Assembly: GCF_000875895.1 (NCBI RefSeq) | Contig: NZ_JXCF01000007.1 | Location: 682,001-746,000, forward strand | Length of the DNA: 64,000 bases | From: Staphylococcus gallinarum | GTDB taxonomy: Bacteria > Bacillota > Bacilli > Staphylococcales > Staphylococcaceae | Reading direction: 5' to 3' | Part shown: positions 1-8,052 of the stretch, piece by piece | Position numbering within the stretch: position 1 is the first letter of the stretch | Layout of the letters: the number at the start of each line of letters is the position of its first letter | Notes under the pieces: generated by a model | Databases searched by the model: none | What the model saw: only the letters and a program-made list of their open reading frames with translations | Told to the model about the DNA's origin: nothing | Translations under genes and position numbers: made by a program

Positions 1-836
1 GCTGCTTTAAACACAATATCTTGAGCACCATAACGCGTTTTTACTGCCTGAAACATATCTTCCGCACTTTGGACAGAAACAAATGTAATACCTTCTGGTG
101 GCGTTAAATGCGTAGGTCCTGATACCAATGTCACCTTAGCACCACGTTTAGCTAATGATTCAGCTAAAGCGTAACCAATTTTACCGGAAGAACGATTAGA
201 GAGATACCTTACAGGATCTAATTCTTCAATAGTAGGCCCAGCTGTGATGAGCGCATGCTTTCCATTAAAACTACTGTCAGCCAAACTATTGTCAATTAGT
301 GTCTCATCAAAGAACATATTTAAACGCTCAACAATTTGCAATGGTTCTTCCATACGACCTTTTGCAACATAACCACATGCTAAAAAGCCCTCGCCAGGCT
401 CTAAAAATTGATAACCATCTGCACGTAAAATAGACATATTATGCTGGGTTCTTTTATTTTCATACATATGCACATTCATTGCTGGTGCTACAAATTTAGG
501 CGTTTCTGTAGCTAACAATGTAGATGTTACCATGTCATCAGCAATACCATGCGCAAGCTTTGCAATTGTGTTAGCCGTAGCTGGTGCTACAACAATTGCG
601 TCTGCCCAATCACCTAAAGCAACATGTTGGATTTCCTCTGGATTTTGTTCAATAAATGTACTGGTATATACTGGGTTTCTACCGATAGCTTGAAAGGCCA
701 AAGGAGTGACAAATTCTTGGGCATGGTCTGTCAACATCACCCTAACATCATAATTTGCTTGAGTTAATTTACTCGTTAAGTCAATTGCTTTATATGCTGC
801 GATACCGCCAGTTACAGCAAGTAATATTCGTTTCAT
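1..836 (-). CDS. coaBC: CoaBC, phosphopantothenoylcysteine synthetase/decarboxylase (5' part; cut by window start)
   Basis: A bifunctional coenzyme A enzyme: the N-terminal flavoprotein half decarboxylates phosphopantothenoylcysteine, and the C-terminal half joins phosphopantothenate to cysteine. About 278 residues are visible of the roughly 400 usual. The N-terminus (MKRILLAVTGGIAAYKA) is typical. The decarboxylase His lies in QHVALG (H71), a PAMN motif at 118-121, and the catalytic Cys in ACGYVAKGRM (C154). The ligase domain begins near residue 190 with ITAGPT and has SNRSSGKIGYA. The reading frame runs out through base 1. ATG at 836 has a GGAGG ribosome site 8-9 bases upstream. It follows rpoZ but is separated from it by a terminator-like hairpin. 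Confidence 0.96.
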   Translation of the reverse strand, partial: MKRILLAVTGGIAAYKAIDLTSKLTQANYDVRVMLTDHAQEFVTPLAFQAIGRNPVYTSTFIEQNPEEIQHVALGDWADAIVVAPATANTIAKLAHGIADDMVTSTLLATETPKFVAPAMNVHMYENKRTQHNMSILRADGYQFLEPGEGFLACGYVAKGRMEEPLQIVERLNMFFDETLIDNSLADSSFNGKHALITAGPTIEELDPVRYLSNRSSGKIGYALAESLAKRGAKVTLVSGPTHLTPPEGITFVSVQSAEDMFQAVKTRYGAQDIVFKA

Positions 837-972
837 TACAACGTTCCTCCAACTTATATAAAAATTGTTCATCCATGCCTATCAAATACTTAAAACTAAC
901 TGTATTGATTTACATTGCACACATGCTCAGTTCATTACTCCATATTATACACAAATTATGGTTTAAATAAAA

Positions 973-1004
973 AAAGCACACCTTGATGCCACATGGTGTA
1001 CTTT
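973..1004 (-). terminator. Hairpin terminator downstream of rpoZ
   Basis: Read on the minus strand, an AAAGTACACC / GGTGTGCTTT stem with one mismatch is followed by a run of T. It sits between rpoZ and coaBC, so coaBC is probably reached by read-through or has its own promoter in the 130 bases that follow. No clear promoter was seen there. Confidence 0.75.
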
Positions 1005-1075
1005 AAAAATATACAATCAATCGTTTAAAAAGCTTGTATATACGTTATTATATTCATGAATAATTTAGAAAGTGA

Positions 1076-1278
1076 TTATTTAAATGTACCATCTGGGAAA
1101 ACATCCCCATTGGCAATTTCTTCTAATGCTTTACCTACTGGTTTTTTCGCACTATATTTTTCTAATAATGATGATTCAGGATGCTCATCAATTTCACGAG
1201 CACGTTTTGCAGCTGTTGTTGCAATTAAATATTTAGAATTAATCTTTGCAGTTAATTGGTTTAATGGTGGGTGTAACA

Positions 1279-1279
<1 letters not shown>
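1076..1279 (-). CDS. rpoZ: RNA polymerase omega subunit
   Basis: 67 residues, the omega subunit that helps assemble and stabilise RNA polymerase. The conserved core KYLIATTAAKRAREID and the KPVGKALEEIA segment are both present. The C-terminus differs from the S. aureus version and is a few residues shorter. Its ATG overlaps the gmk stop codon (TAATG), so the two genes are translationally coupled in the gmk-rpoZ pair widely conserved in Firmicutes. Confidence 0.96.
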
Positions 1280-1905
<626 letters not shown>

Positions 1906-1997
1906 TTACGACCTCTCTAAGCTATACTTCTATTATTAACACATAATACCATATAAACCAATCCGTTGTATAGCATACTTTGCCACAAACTTCGCCC

Positions 1998-2026
1998 ATG
2001 ACCAATTCTTTTTGCCATGTTACAAT
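1998..2026 (+). promoter_or_regulatory. Probable rqcH promoter
   Basis: ATGACC (1998-2003) and TACAAT (2021-2026) are 17 bases apart, a reasonable sigma-A pair ending about 35 bases before the rqcH start. An AAGGTGG ribosome site precedes the ATG at 2062. Confidence 0.55.
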
Positions 2027-2061
2027 ATACTGAATGAATAAAAATAAGGTGGCTGATAACA

Positions 2062-3759
2062 ATGGCATATGATGGTTTATTTACAAGAAAAATGGTGGAA
2101 TCATTACAATTTCTTGTAGATGGTAGAATCCACAAAATTAACCAACCTGAAAACGACACAATTATCATTGTCGTTCGCCAAAATAGAAAGAATCATCAAC
2201 TATTACTTTCTATCCATCCAAGCTTTACTAGAATGCATCTCACACATAAAAAATACGACAATCCATTTGACCCACCTATGTTTGCTCGCGTATTTCGTAA
2301 ACATCTTGAGGGCGGATTTATCAAAGCAATTCGACAAATAGGTAATGACCGTCGTGTAGAAATAGATGTTCAAAGTAAAGATGAAATTGGAGATACTATA
2401 AATAGAACAATCATTTTAGAAATAATGGGTAAACACAGTAATTTAATCTTAGTAGACGATACTCGAAAAATAATTGAAGGTTTTAAACACTTAACACCAA
2501 ATACAAACCAATTCCGTACAGTAATGCCTGGTTTCAAATATGAAACACCTCCCACTCAAAATAAAATCAATCCTTATGATATGAGTGGTCAAGAGGTCTT
2601 GAAATACATTGATTTCAATAGTGGTAAAATTGCTAGACAATTATTAAATCATTTTGAAGGTTTTAGTCCACTCATCACTAATGAAATTGTAGATCGACGT
2701 CAATTTATGACTGCCGAAACTTTACCAGCAGCTTTTGATGAAGTTATCGCACAAACTAAATTACCAGCAACACCTGTTTTTCATAAGAATCATGAAACTG
2801 GTAAAGAAGATTTTTACTTCATGAAATTAAATCAATTTTATGACGATGTGAGTGAATATGAAACAATACATGACTTATTAGATCGTTATTATGATGCTCG
2901 AGGAGAACGAGAACGCGTTAAACAGCGCGCTAATGATTTAGTGAAATTTGTGCAGCAACAATTAAATAAATATCATAATAAATTAAATAAACTTTATGAT
3001 GAACAAGAAGGTACTAAAGAGAAAGACGAACAACAATTATATGGTGAATTAATTACTGCGAATATTTATCGAATAAAGCAGGGTGATGCTACAGTTACGG
3101 CATTAAACTATTATACTGGTGAAGATGTTACAATACCTCTAAATCCAACTAAGGCACCTGCAGTGAATGCACAATATTATTACAAACAATATAACAAATT
3201 AAAAACTCGTGAACATGAATTAAAACATCAAATAGAACTCACACAAGAAAACATTTCATATTTTGAAAGTATCGATCAACAATTAAGTCATATTTCTGTA
3301 AATGAAATTGATGATATTCGCGATGAATTAGCTGAACAAGGTTTTATGAAGCAACGTAAACAAAGTAAAAAGAAGAAAAAGCAAACCATAGAACTGCAAA
3401 CCTATACTTCATCTGCTGGAGATACTATTCACGTAGGTAAAAACAATAAACAAAATGATTATTTAACGAATAAGAAGGCAGCCAAGAACCATATTTGGTT
3501 CCATACAAAAGACATCCCTGGTTCACATGTCGTTATCCTAAACGATAAACCATCCGAAGAAACAATTAAAGAAGCGGCAATGTTAGCTGGTTATTTCTCA
3601 AAAGCTGGTAATTCAGGACAAATTCCTGTAGATTATACTGAAATTAAAAATGTGCATAAGCCTTCAGGTAGTAAACCCGGTTTCGTCACATATGATAATC
3701 AAAAAACATTATATGTTACGCCTGATTATGACCATATTCAAAGTATGAAAGTTAACTAA
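2062..3759 (+). CDS. rqcH: RqcH, ribosome quality control factor (NFACT/FbpA family)
   Basis: 565 residues, the bacterial Rqc2/NEMF homologue. RqcH binds the 50S subunit carrying a stalled peptidyl-tRNA and directs alanine tailing for degradation. Older databases call it a fibronectin-binding protein, which is misleading. The NFACT-N domain starts MAYDGLFTRKMV, and the DR motif needed for tailing falls at D96-R97. A lysine-rich coiled-coil middle spans about 270-440, and a C-terminal NFACT-R domain holds KNHIWFHTKDIPGSHVVI. It stands alone on the plus strand, divergent from gmk, and ends at tandem terminators. YlmH (23589-24305), another RQC-linked protein, lies in the same window. Confidence 0.95.
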   Translation: MAYDGLFTRKMVESLQFLVDGRIHKINQPENDTIIIVVRQNRKNHQLLLSIHPSFTRMHLTHKKYDNPFDPPMFARVFRKHLEGGFIKAIRQIGNDRRVEIDVQSKDEIGDTINRTIILEIMGKHSNLILVDDTRKIIEGFKHLTPNTNQFRTVMPGFKYETPPTQNKINPYDMSGQEVLKYIDFNSGKIARQLLNHFEGFSPLITNEIVDRRQFMTAETLPAAFDEVIAQTKLPATPVFHKNHETGKEDFYFMKLNQFYDDVSEYETIHDLLDRYYDARGERERVKQRANDLVKFVQQQLNKYHNKLNKLYDEQEGTKEKDEQQLYGELITANIYRIKQGDATVTALNYYTGEDVTIPLNPTKAPAVNAQYYYKQYNKLKTREHELKHQIELTQENISYFESIDQQLSHISVNEIDDIRDELAEQGFMKQRKQSKKKKKQTIELQTYTSSAGDTIHVGKNNKQNDYLTNKKAAKNHIWFHTKDIPGSHVVILNDKPSEETIKEAAMLAGYFSKAGNSGQIPVDYTEIKNVHKPSGSKPGFVTYDNQKTLYVTPDYDHIQSMKVN

Positions 3760-3813
3760 ATATTGTTTAAAAGATTTATGATTATAACGCACCATATATA
3801 AAACCAATAAAAA

Positions 3814-3853
3814 TGCGTGCCAATTTTATTTATCTAACTAAAATTGGCACGCA
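3814..3853 (+). terminator. rqcH terminator, first hairpin
   Basis: A perfect 15-bp inverted repeat (TGCGTGCCAATTTTA and its complement) with a 10-base loop, 55 bases after rqcH. The T tract is weak on both strands. Confidence 0.8.
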
Positions 3854-3861
3854 TAAAATTT

Positions 3862-3906
3862 AAAGCCTTTAAGTGAACGCTCTATTTCGTTTCACTTAAA
3901 GGCTTT
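3862..3906. terminator. Second hairpin, probably bidirectional
   Basis: A perfect 16-bp inverted repeat (AAAGCCTTTAAGTGAA and its complement) with a 13-base loop, 8 bases after the previous hairpin. It separates rqcH (plus) from the minus-strand VOC gene and could stop transcription from both sides. The remaining bases 3907-4155 hold nothing I recognise. Confidence 0.75.
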
Positions 3907-4155
3907 TCATATAGCAATTTGTCAATTTTATAATATCGATTATCCAGTCAATTAGACATAGCCTTAGCTCATTATAAAATATTGGGTAAACACAAAATAG
4001 TACCATTTATACTATCGACTATTGCTAATCATTAACTAAATCAATAGGCATTTGTGTTTAATCACTTCAAATATCAATTTGTTTTAGCCGTTATACATCA
4101 ATAATTTCAATCGTATTATGCTTTACGATAATTAACAGAAAAATTAATATGTTAT

Positions 4156-4557
4156 TTATTCTGGTAATGCAAGCTGAAAATTAACCCCAAATTGATCTTG
4201 TACCCAAGCAAATTCTCTAAATGGTGGCATAGAGGTCTTTGGCATAAGTATCGCACCTCCACTTTTCAAACCGTTAAACAATCGCTCCATTTCCATAGCA
4301 TTTTCAACAGTTACATAAAGGGACATAGCTGGGTTCATATCTACATCTACACCGTTCACATTATCGATAGCCATAAAAATTTGATCCTTCAATCTAAATA
4401 TCGCATGTTGAACTTTTCCTGTTGGTGCATTATCACTTTCAGTATATTTAACTAGTGATAAAATTTCAGCATCTTCAAACAAATTAACATATAAATCAAT
4501 TGCTTTTTCTGCTTGGCCATTAAACATTAAGAATGTCGTAATTTTTGGTATTGCCAT
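4156..4557 (-). CDS. VOC-fold (PhnB/glyoxalase-like) protein
   Basis: 133 residues of the vicinal oxygen chelate superfamily, PhnB-like branch. The opening KITTFLMFNGQAEKAIDLYVNLF and the closing FAWVQDQFGVNFQLAL are the usual two ends of such a domain. These proteins often act as dimers, as metal-dependent enzymes or binding and resistance proteins. The substrate cannot be read from the sequence. The ATG at 4557 follows a GAGGAGGC ribosome site. It stands alone, downstream of the YitT gene with a weak hairpin between. Confidence 0.85.
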   Translation of the reverse strand: MAIPKITTFLMFNGQAEKAIDLYVNLFEDAEILSLVKYTESDNAPTGKVQHAIFRLKDQIFMAIDNVNGVDVDMNPAMSLYVTVENAMEMERLFNGLKSGGAILMPKTSMPPFREFAWVQDQFGVNFQLALPE

Positions 4558-4610
4558 AATGTTTGCCTCCTCATTTAATTTACATAAATCGTATTATCGC
4601 ATTATTATTC

Positions 4611-4643
4611 TATAAAAAAATGCATTTACCATCTGTAAATATT
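4611..4643 (-). terminator. Probable terminator of the YitT gene
   Basis: On the minus strand, ATTTAC / GTAAAT with flanking GC/GC pairing is followed by TTTTTTT. The stem is short. Confidence 0.5.
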
Positions 4644-4650
4644 GCCGTTT

Positions 4651-5505
4651 TTAAGAAAGATTCATAAAGCCATTACCTAATACATCTCGCACATCATGAA
4701 TCACTAAGAATGCATTTTCATCCTCTTCATTAATAAGTTTTTTCACTCTCGTCACCTGAGATTGGGGTACGACGACATAAAGCATGCTAGTTTCATTTTT
4801 ACCATAACCACCTTTACCATTCAATAATGTTGAACCTCTACCGGTAAATTGGTTAATTCTATCACTAATAATTTCATTTTTTGCCGAAATCACAGTAACA
4901 GCTTTTTTCGGATTAAATCCTTCTATTACAAAAGATGTTGCTCGTTCCGTCACAAATAACATAATAATCGTAAATAAGACATTCGTTAACGGTAATACAA
5001 ATAAGAATGAAAGCACAACTAAACCATCTAATACAAATATTGCTTGTGATGTTTTAATATCTAAGTATTTATTTAACATCTTAGCAACAACAGATGTACC
5101 ACCAATCACTCCTCCTGACGCAATAACTAATCCAATGCCAACGCCAACAAGCACACCACCAAATGTAGCATTAACAACAAAATGATGCACACCTGTATTC
5201 CAACTTTCCGTTAAATCTAGAAAAATTGAAATTGCAGTATTAGAAATTAATGTATATACTGCTGTTCTTAAACTTAAAAATTTCCAACCAACTAAAATGA
5301 CGATTGTATTAATAATTAGAGAAGATACTGCCGGAGAAAAACCAAAGCTATACTTTAGTGCTAAGGAAATCCCAACTGTACCCCCATCTCCCAAATTGGA
5401 ACCTAAAATGAAACAATTCACGGCAATCGCACTAATAAATGATCCAATTAAACATACGAAGATATTCTTAGTATGATCTTTCAATAATTGACGTAACAAT
5501 TGCAT
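4651..5505 (-). CDS. YitT-family membrane protein (DUF161 + DUF2179)
   Basis: 284 residues with about five hydrophobic segments in the first 190 residues, including the glycine-rich FGGVLVGVGIGLVIASGG. A soluble C-terminal DUF2179-like domain follows (KAVTVISAKNEIISDRI, then RGSTLLNGKGGYGKNE). The family is widespread in Firmicutes and its function is not established. The S. aureus homologue sits in the same place beside rqcH. The ATG at 5505 has an AAGGGGGAAG ribosome site. I do not assign a substrate. Confidence 0.9.
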   Translation of the reverse strand: MQLLRQLLKDHTKNIFVCLIGSFISAIAVNCFILGSNLGDGGTVGISLALKYSFGFSPAVSSLIINTIVILVGWKFLSLRTAVYTLISNTAISIFLDLTESWNTGVHHFVVNATFGGVLVGVGIGLVIASGGVIGGTSVVAKMLNKYLDIKTSQAIFVLDGLVVLSFLFVLPLTNVLFTIIMLFVTERATSFVIEGFNPKKAVTVISAKNEIISDRINQFTGRGSTLLNGKGGYGKNETSMLYVVVPQSQVTRVKKLINEEDENAFLVIHDVRDVLGNGFMNLS

Positions 5506-5631
5506 AGACTTCCCCCTTTTTACTGTTACTTGTTAATATGCCCATAATTTATAAAAATATGTATTCACTACCTAAAGATATCGATGAATGGAAAATACTA
5601 TCAACATCATAATAATATAAAACTTACTTTA

Positions 5632-5748
5632 GGCATATGCTACTAGTTTTGTTTGCGAGACTCCTAAGGGAACAGGACAAGCTGAAGACTACAGGCTGAA
5701 GCTGTCCCCTAGGAAAGCGAGCAATTACAAAACTACAAGATACACTAG
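5632..5748 (+). repeat. Dispersed palindromic repeat, copy 1
   Basis: A unit of about 115 bp. Its core runs GCGAGACTCCT ... GGGAACAGGAC ... AGGAAAGCGAGC, and its ends TAGTTTTGT / ACAAAACTA are complementary. Inside, GGACAAGCTGAAG can fold against GCTGAAGCTGTCC. Copy 2 starts 193 bases later in the same orientation with only a few differences. Three more copies, in the opposite orientation, are at 19432, 41947 and 42179. There is no coding sequence inside. The surrounding gap 5506-6033 holds only these two copies. Confidence 0.9.
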
Positions 5749-5824
5749 AAGTCTACCATTTACTATGGTGTATAAATCAAAATTCATCACAGTATATGAA
5801 AATAACTTGTGTTTGTAATCAACA

Positions 5825-5940
5825 GGCATATGATACTAGTTTTGTTTGCGAGACTCCTGAGGGAACAGGACAAGCTGAAGACTACAGGCTGAAGCTGTCC
5901 CCTAGGAAAGCAAGCAATTACAAAACTACAAGATACACCA
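5825..5940 (+). repeat. Dispersed palindromic repeat, copy 2
   Basis: Nearly identical to copy 1 (5632-5748). It differs at the CCTAAGG/CCTGAGG and AGCGAGC/AGCAAGC positions. The ends TAGTTTTGT and ACAAAACTA are kept. It lies about 90 bases before the promoter of the small peptide gene at 6091. Confidence 0.9.
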
Positions 5941-6033
5941 AAAATAAAACCTAACTCATGTGTAGATTTGTGTATGCTGACCACTTTAACGTTACTAGAA
6001 TAATGCTAATACGCATATACAGCGATTAATATT

Positions 6034-6061
6034 TTGACTTTATATTCAAAGCAGTTAAAAT
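6034..6061 (+). promoter_or_regulatory. Promoter of the 27-residue peptide gene
   Basis: TTGACT (6034-6039) and TAAAAT (6056-6061) are 16 bases apart. With the GGAGG site at 6078 and the terminator at 6196 this forms a complete small transcription unit. Confidence 0.65.
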
Positions 6062-6090
6062 AAATATAAACTAACTTGGAGGAATGATTC

Positions 6091-6174
6091 ATGACTTTTT
6101 ATATAATTCCCTTACTTGTAGCAGCTTTAGTCTTACTTATAGGTTACCTCATTATTAAAATTATGATCCGTTAA
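6091..6174 (+). CDS. Small hydrophobic membrane peptide, 27 residues
   Basis: ATG at 6091 lies 7-8 bases after a strong TTGGAGGA ribosome site. The product begins MTFYIIPLLVAALVLL, is one continuous transmembrane helix, and ends in the basic tail KIMIR. It has its own promoter (6034-6061) and a strong terminator (6196-6237), so it looks expressed rather than accidental. I do not recognise the family. Size, hydrophobicity and the basic tail resemble type I toxins or small regulatory membrane peptides, but no antisense RNA gene is evident, so this is only a possibility. Confidence 0.7.
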   Translation: MTFYIIPLLVAALVLLIGYLIIKIMIR

Positions 6175-6195
6175 ACACATCACAATTTCATCTTA

Positions 6196-6237
6196 GACAA
6201 ATCGATAGAACTCATATTCATCGATTTGTCTTTTTTT
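6196..6237 (+). terminator. Terminator of the 27-residue peptide gene
   Basis: GACAAATCGAT and ATCGATTTGTC form an 11-bp stem followed by seven T. It is clearly oriented for the plus strand. Confidence 0.9.
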
Positions 6238-6350
6238 AATTAAATATCTTTAAACCAATTTACATACTACCTCACAATATGAAACACATCATATCATTTC
6301 TAACAGTAACCAGATTAACCTTCTAACTACACCCATCTCACATACAAATC

Positions 6351-6381
6351 AAAAAACCGACAAAGACTAAAGCTTTGCCGG
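6351..6381 (-). terminator. Terminator at the end of the pyrE transcript
   Basis: On the minus strand CCGGCAAAG / CTTTGTCGG (one G-U pair) is followed by TTTTTT. It closes the transcript containing the 60-residue gene and probably the whole pyr operon. Confidence 0.85.
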
Positions 6382-6444
6382 CAATTTAACTTAATATAAT
6401 TATGATTCAAAAACACTAAAGTACTAATAATTCAAAACTAAATA

Positions 6445-6627
6445 TTAAAGTTTACCCTTTTCTTTAATACTTGACTTACACTTTTTATAAATATTCTTCT
6501 CTGATGACTTAGAAAGTAATTCATTTTCTTCATCATCATATTGTTGATTTCTATAATCTTCGTCTTTTTTTAAAAATTTATTTAAGTGTGCAAAATGATT
6601 ATATGCATCATTCGGGTCCTTTGTCAT
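6445..6627 (-). CDS. Hypothetical 60-residue hydrophilic protein downstream of pyrE
   Basis: ATG at 6627 has a strong GGAGGGG ribosome site. The product is rich in Lys, Glu, Asp and Asn and starts MTKDPNDAYNHFAHLNKFLK. It has no signal peptide or membrane segment. It begins 21 bases after the pyrE stop and is followed by a terminator, so it is probably the last gene of the pyr transcript. I recall a small hypothetical gene at this position in S. aureus. No function is known to me. Confidence 0.75.
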   Translation of the reverse strand: MTKDPNDAYNHFAHLNKFLKKDEDYRNQQYDDEENELLSKSSEKNIYKKCKSSIKEKGKL

Positions 6628-6648
6628 AACATCCCCTCCGACTATATA

Positions 6649-7260
6649 TTATGACAAGTTATCTCTCCATTCAACTAATGTCTCTATTTCAGATTCAGAA
6701 ATTTCACCTTTTTCATTTGCCACTTCTATAAGTTCATTATAATCACTTAAAGTATAGAACGGTATACCCGCTGCCTCAAATTGTTCATCTGCTTTTTTCA
6801 AACCATAAGTGAAAATTGCCACAACACCAATCACCTCTGCACCCGCTTCTTTAAGTGCATCGACGGCAGTAATTGATGATCCACCAGTTGAAATTAAATC
6901 TTCTACCACGACTACTTTTTTACCTTCACTCTGTGCACCTTCGATTTGGTTTTGTTTACCATGACTTTTGCTCTTAGAACGTACATAATTCATTGGTAAA
7001 TTCAATGTTTCAGAAATATATGCTGCATGTGGTATACCAGCAGTTGCTGTGCCAGATATAACTTCAACTTCACCAAATTGAGTTTGAATAAGTTCTACTA
7101 AACCATCTCTGATTTCTCTTCTAACTGAAGGGTAACCTAATGTCACTCTGTTATCACAATAAATCGGTGACTTAATACCTGAACTCCATGTGAATGGATC
7201 ATTTGGCGATAGTGATACTGCTTCTATTTCTAGTAATGATTGAGCGATTTGTTTTGCCAT
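6649..7260 (-). CDS. pyrE: Orotate phosphoribosyltransferase
   Basis: 203 residues, makes orotidine 5'-phosphate from orotate and PRPP. The PRPP-binding motif [13 protein letters not shown] is present, as are the [15 protein letters not shown] segment and the flexible-loop KSKSHGKQN. An ATG 15 bases further upstream lies inside pyrF. I chose the ATG at 7260 because [10 protein letters not shown] matches the family start and gives the usual length. It begins 2 bases after the pyrF stop and is the last enzyme gene of the operon. Confidence 0.96.
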   Translation of the reverse strand: MAKQIAQSLLEIEAVSLSPNDPFTWSSGIKSPIYCDNRVTLGYPSVRREIRDGLVELIQTQFGEVEVISGTATAGIPHAAYISETLNLPMNYVRSKSKSHGKQNQIEGAQSEGKKVVVVEDLISTGGSSITAVDALKEAGAEVIGVVAIFTYGLKKADEQFEAAGIPFYTLSDYNELIEVANEKGEISESEIETLVEWRDNLS

Positions 7261-7262
7261 AT

Positions 7263-7958
7263 TTAACCTAACCAACTTTCTTTAATTTTATGATAGCTTT
7301 CTACTGGATTGTCACTTTGAGTGATCGGACGGCCTACAACAATATGTGTTGAACCGAGTGCCTTTGCTTCTTGTGGTGTTGTGATACGTTTTTGATCATC
7401 TGTACTCGTATTTAATGGTCTAATTCCTGGTGTTACTTTTAAGAATGATTCACCTAATTCTGTTGCTAATAATGATGCCTCTAATGGAGAACAAACTACA
7501 CCATCTAACCCTGATTCTTTTGCTAGTGTTGCATAATTCAATACTGCATCTTCGATAGAAGTTTGTATGTTTTGTTCTTGTTGTAACATTGTTTCTGTCG
7601 TTGAAGTAAGTTGCGTTACAGCAATTATTTTAATATCTTTATTATATTTTCGTATACCTTCAACAGCACGCTGCATCATTTCAGAACCACCTGCAGCATG
7701 TACATTAACTAAATCTACGTTTAGTTTACTTAACCCTTCCATCGCTTTTCCCACAGTATTGGGAATATCATGTAACTTTAAATCCAAGAATATATCGTGA
7801 CCGCGAGATTTAATTGAATTTATTAAACTTGGTCCCGTTTGATAAAAAAGTTCCATACCTACTTTCACAAAAAGCGACTCATCAAATTGATCTAAAAACT
7901 GATTTACAGCTTTTTCAGATTCAAAATCCAAAGCAATTATTGGTAATTGGTTCATCAT
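7263..7958 (-). CDS. pyrF: Orotidine 5'-phosphate decarboxylase
   Basis: 231 residues, converts OMP to UMP, the last step of the pathway. The active-site signature [14 protein letters not shown] is present with its Asp-Lys-Asp residues. The phosphate-binding end VTPGIRP and [12 protein letters not shown] are intact. Two adjacent ATG codons (7958 and 7955) are possible starts. A GAGGTG site lies upstream. The gene follows carB directly because the pyrK and pyrD genes found here in Bacillus are absent. Confidence 0.96.
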   Translation of the reverse strand: MMNQLPIIALDFESEKAVNQFLDQFDESLFVKVGMELFYQTGPSLINSIKSRGHDIFLDLKLHDIPNTVGKAMEGLSKLNVDLVNVHAAGGSEMMQRAVEGIRKYNKDIKIIAVTQLTSTTETMLQQEQNIQTSIEDAVLNYATLAKESGLDGVVCSPLEASLLATELGESFLKVTPGIRPLNTSTDDQKRITTPQEAKALGSTHIVVGRPITQSDNPVESYHKIKESWLG

Positions 7959-8052
7959 TTGTCCTACACCTCATTTATAAACTATGTCACTTAGAATTAA
8001 GACAAAACAACGCTATTTATTCACGCTATTTTGTCTTATTTGAAAACAAAGT

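Noticed and set aside
5632..5940. Two direct repeats considered as a CRISPR remnant
   Set aside because: Only two units, each over 110 bp and internally palindromic, with no spacer array and no cas genes.
8001..8039. AAGACAAAA / TTTTGTCTT hairpin between carB and pyrF considered as a terminator or third attenuator
   Set aside because: AT-rich stem, no PyrR loop and no T tract of note.
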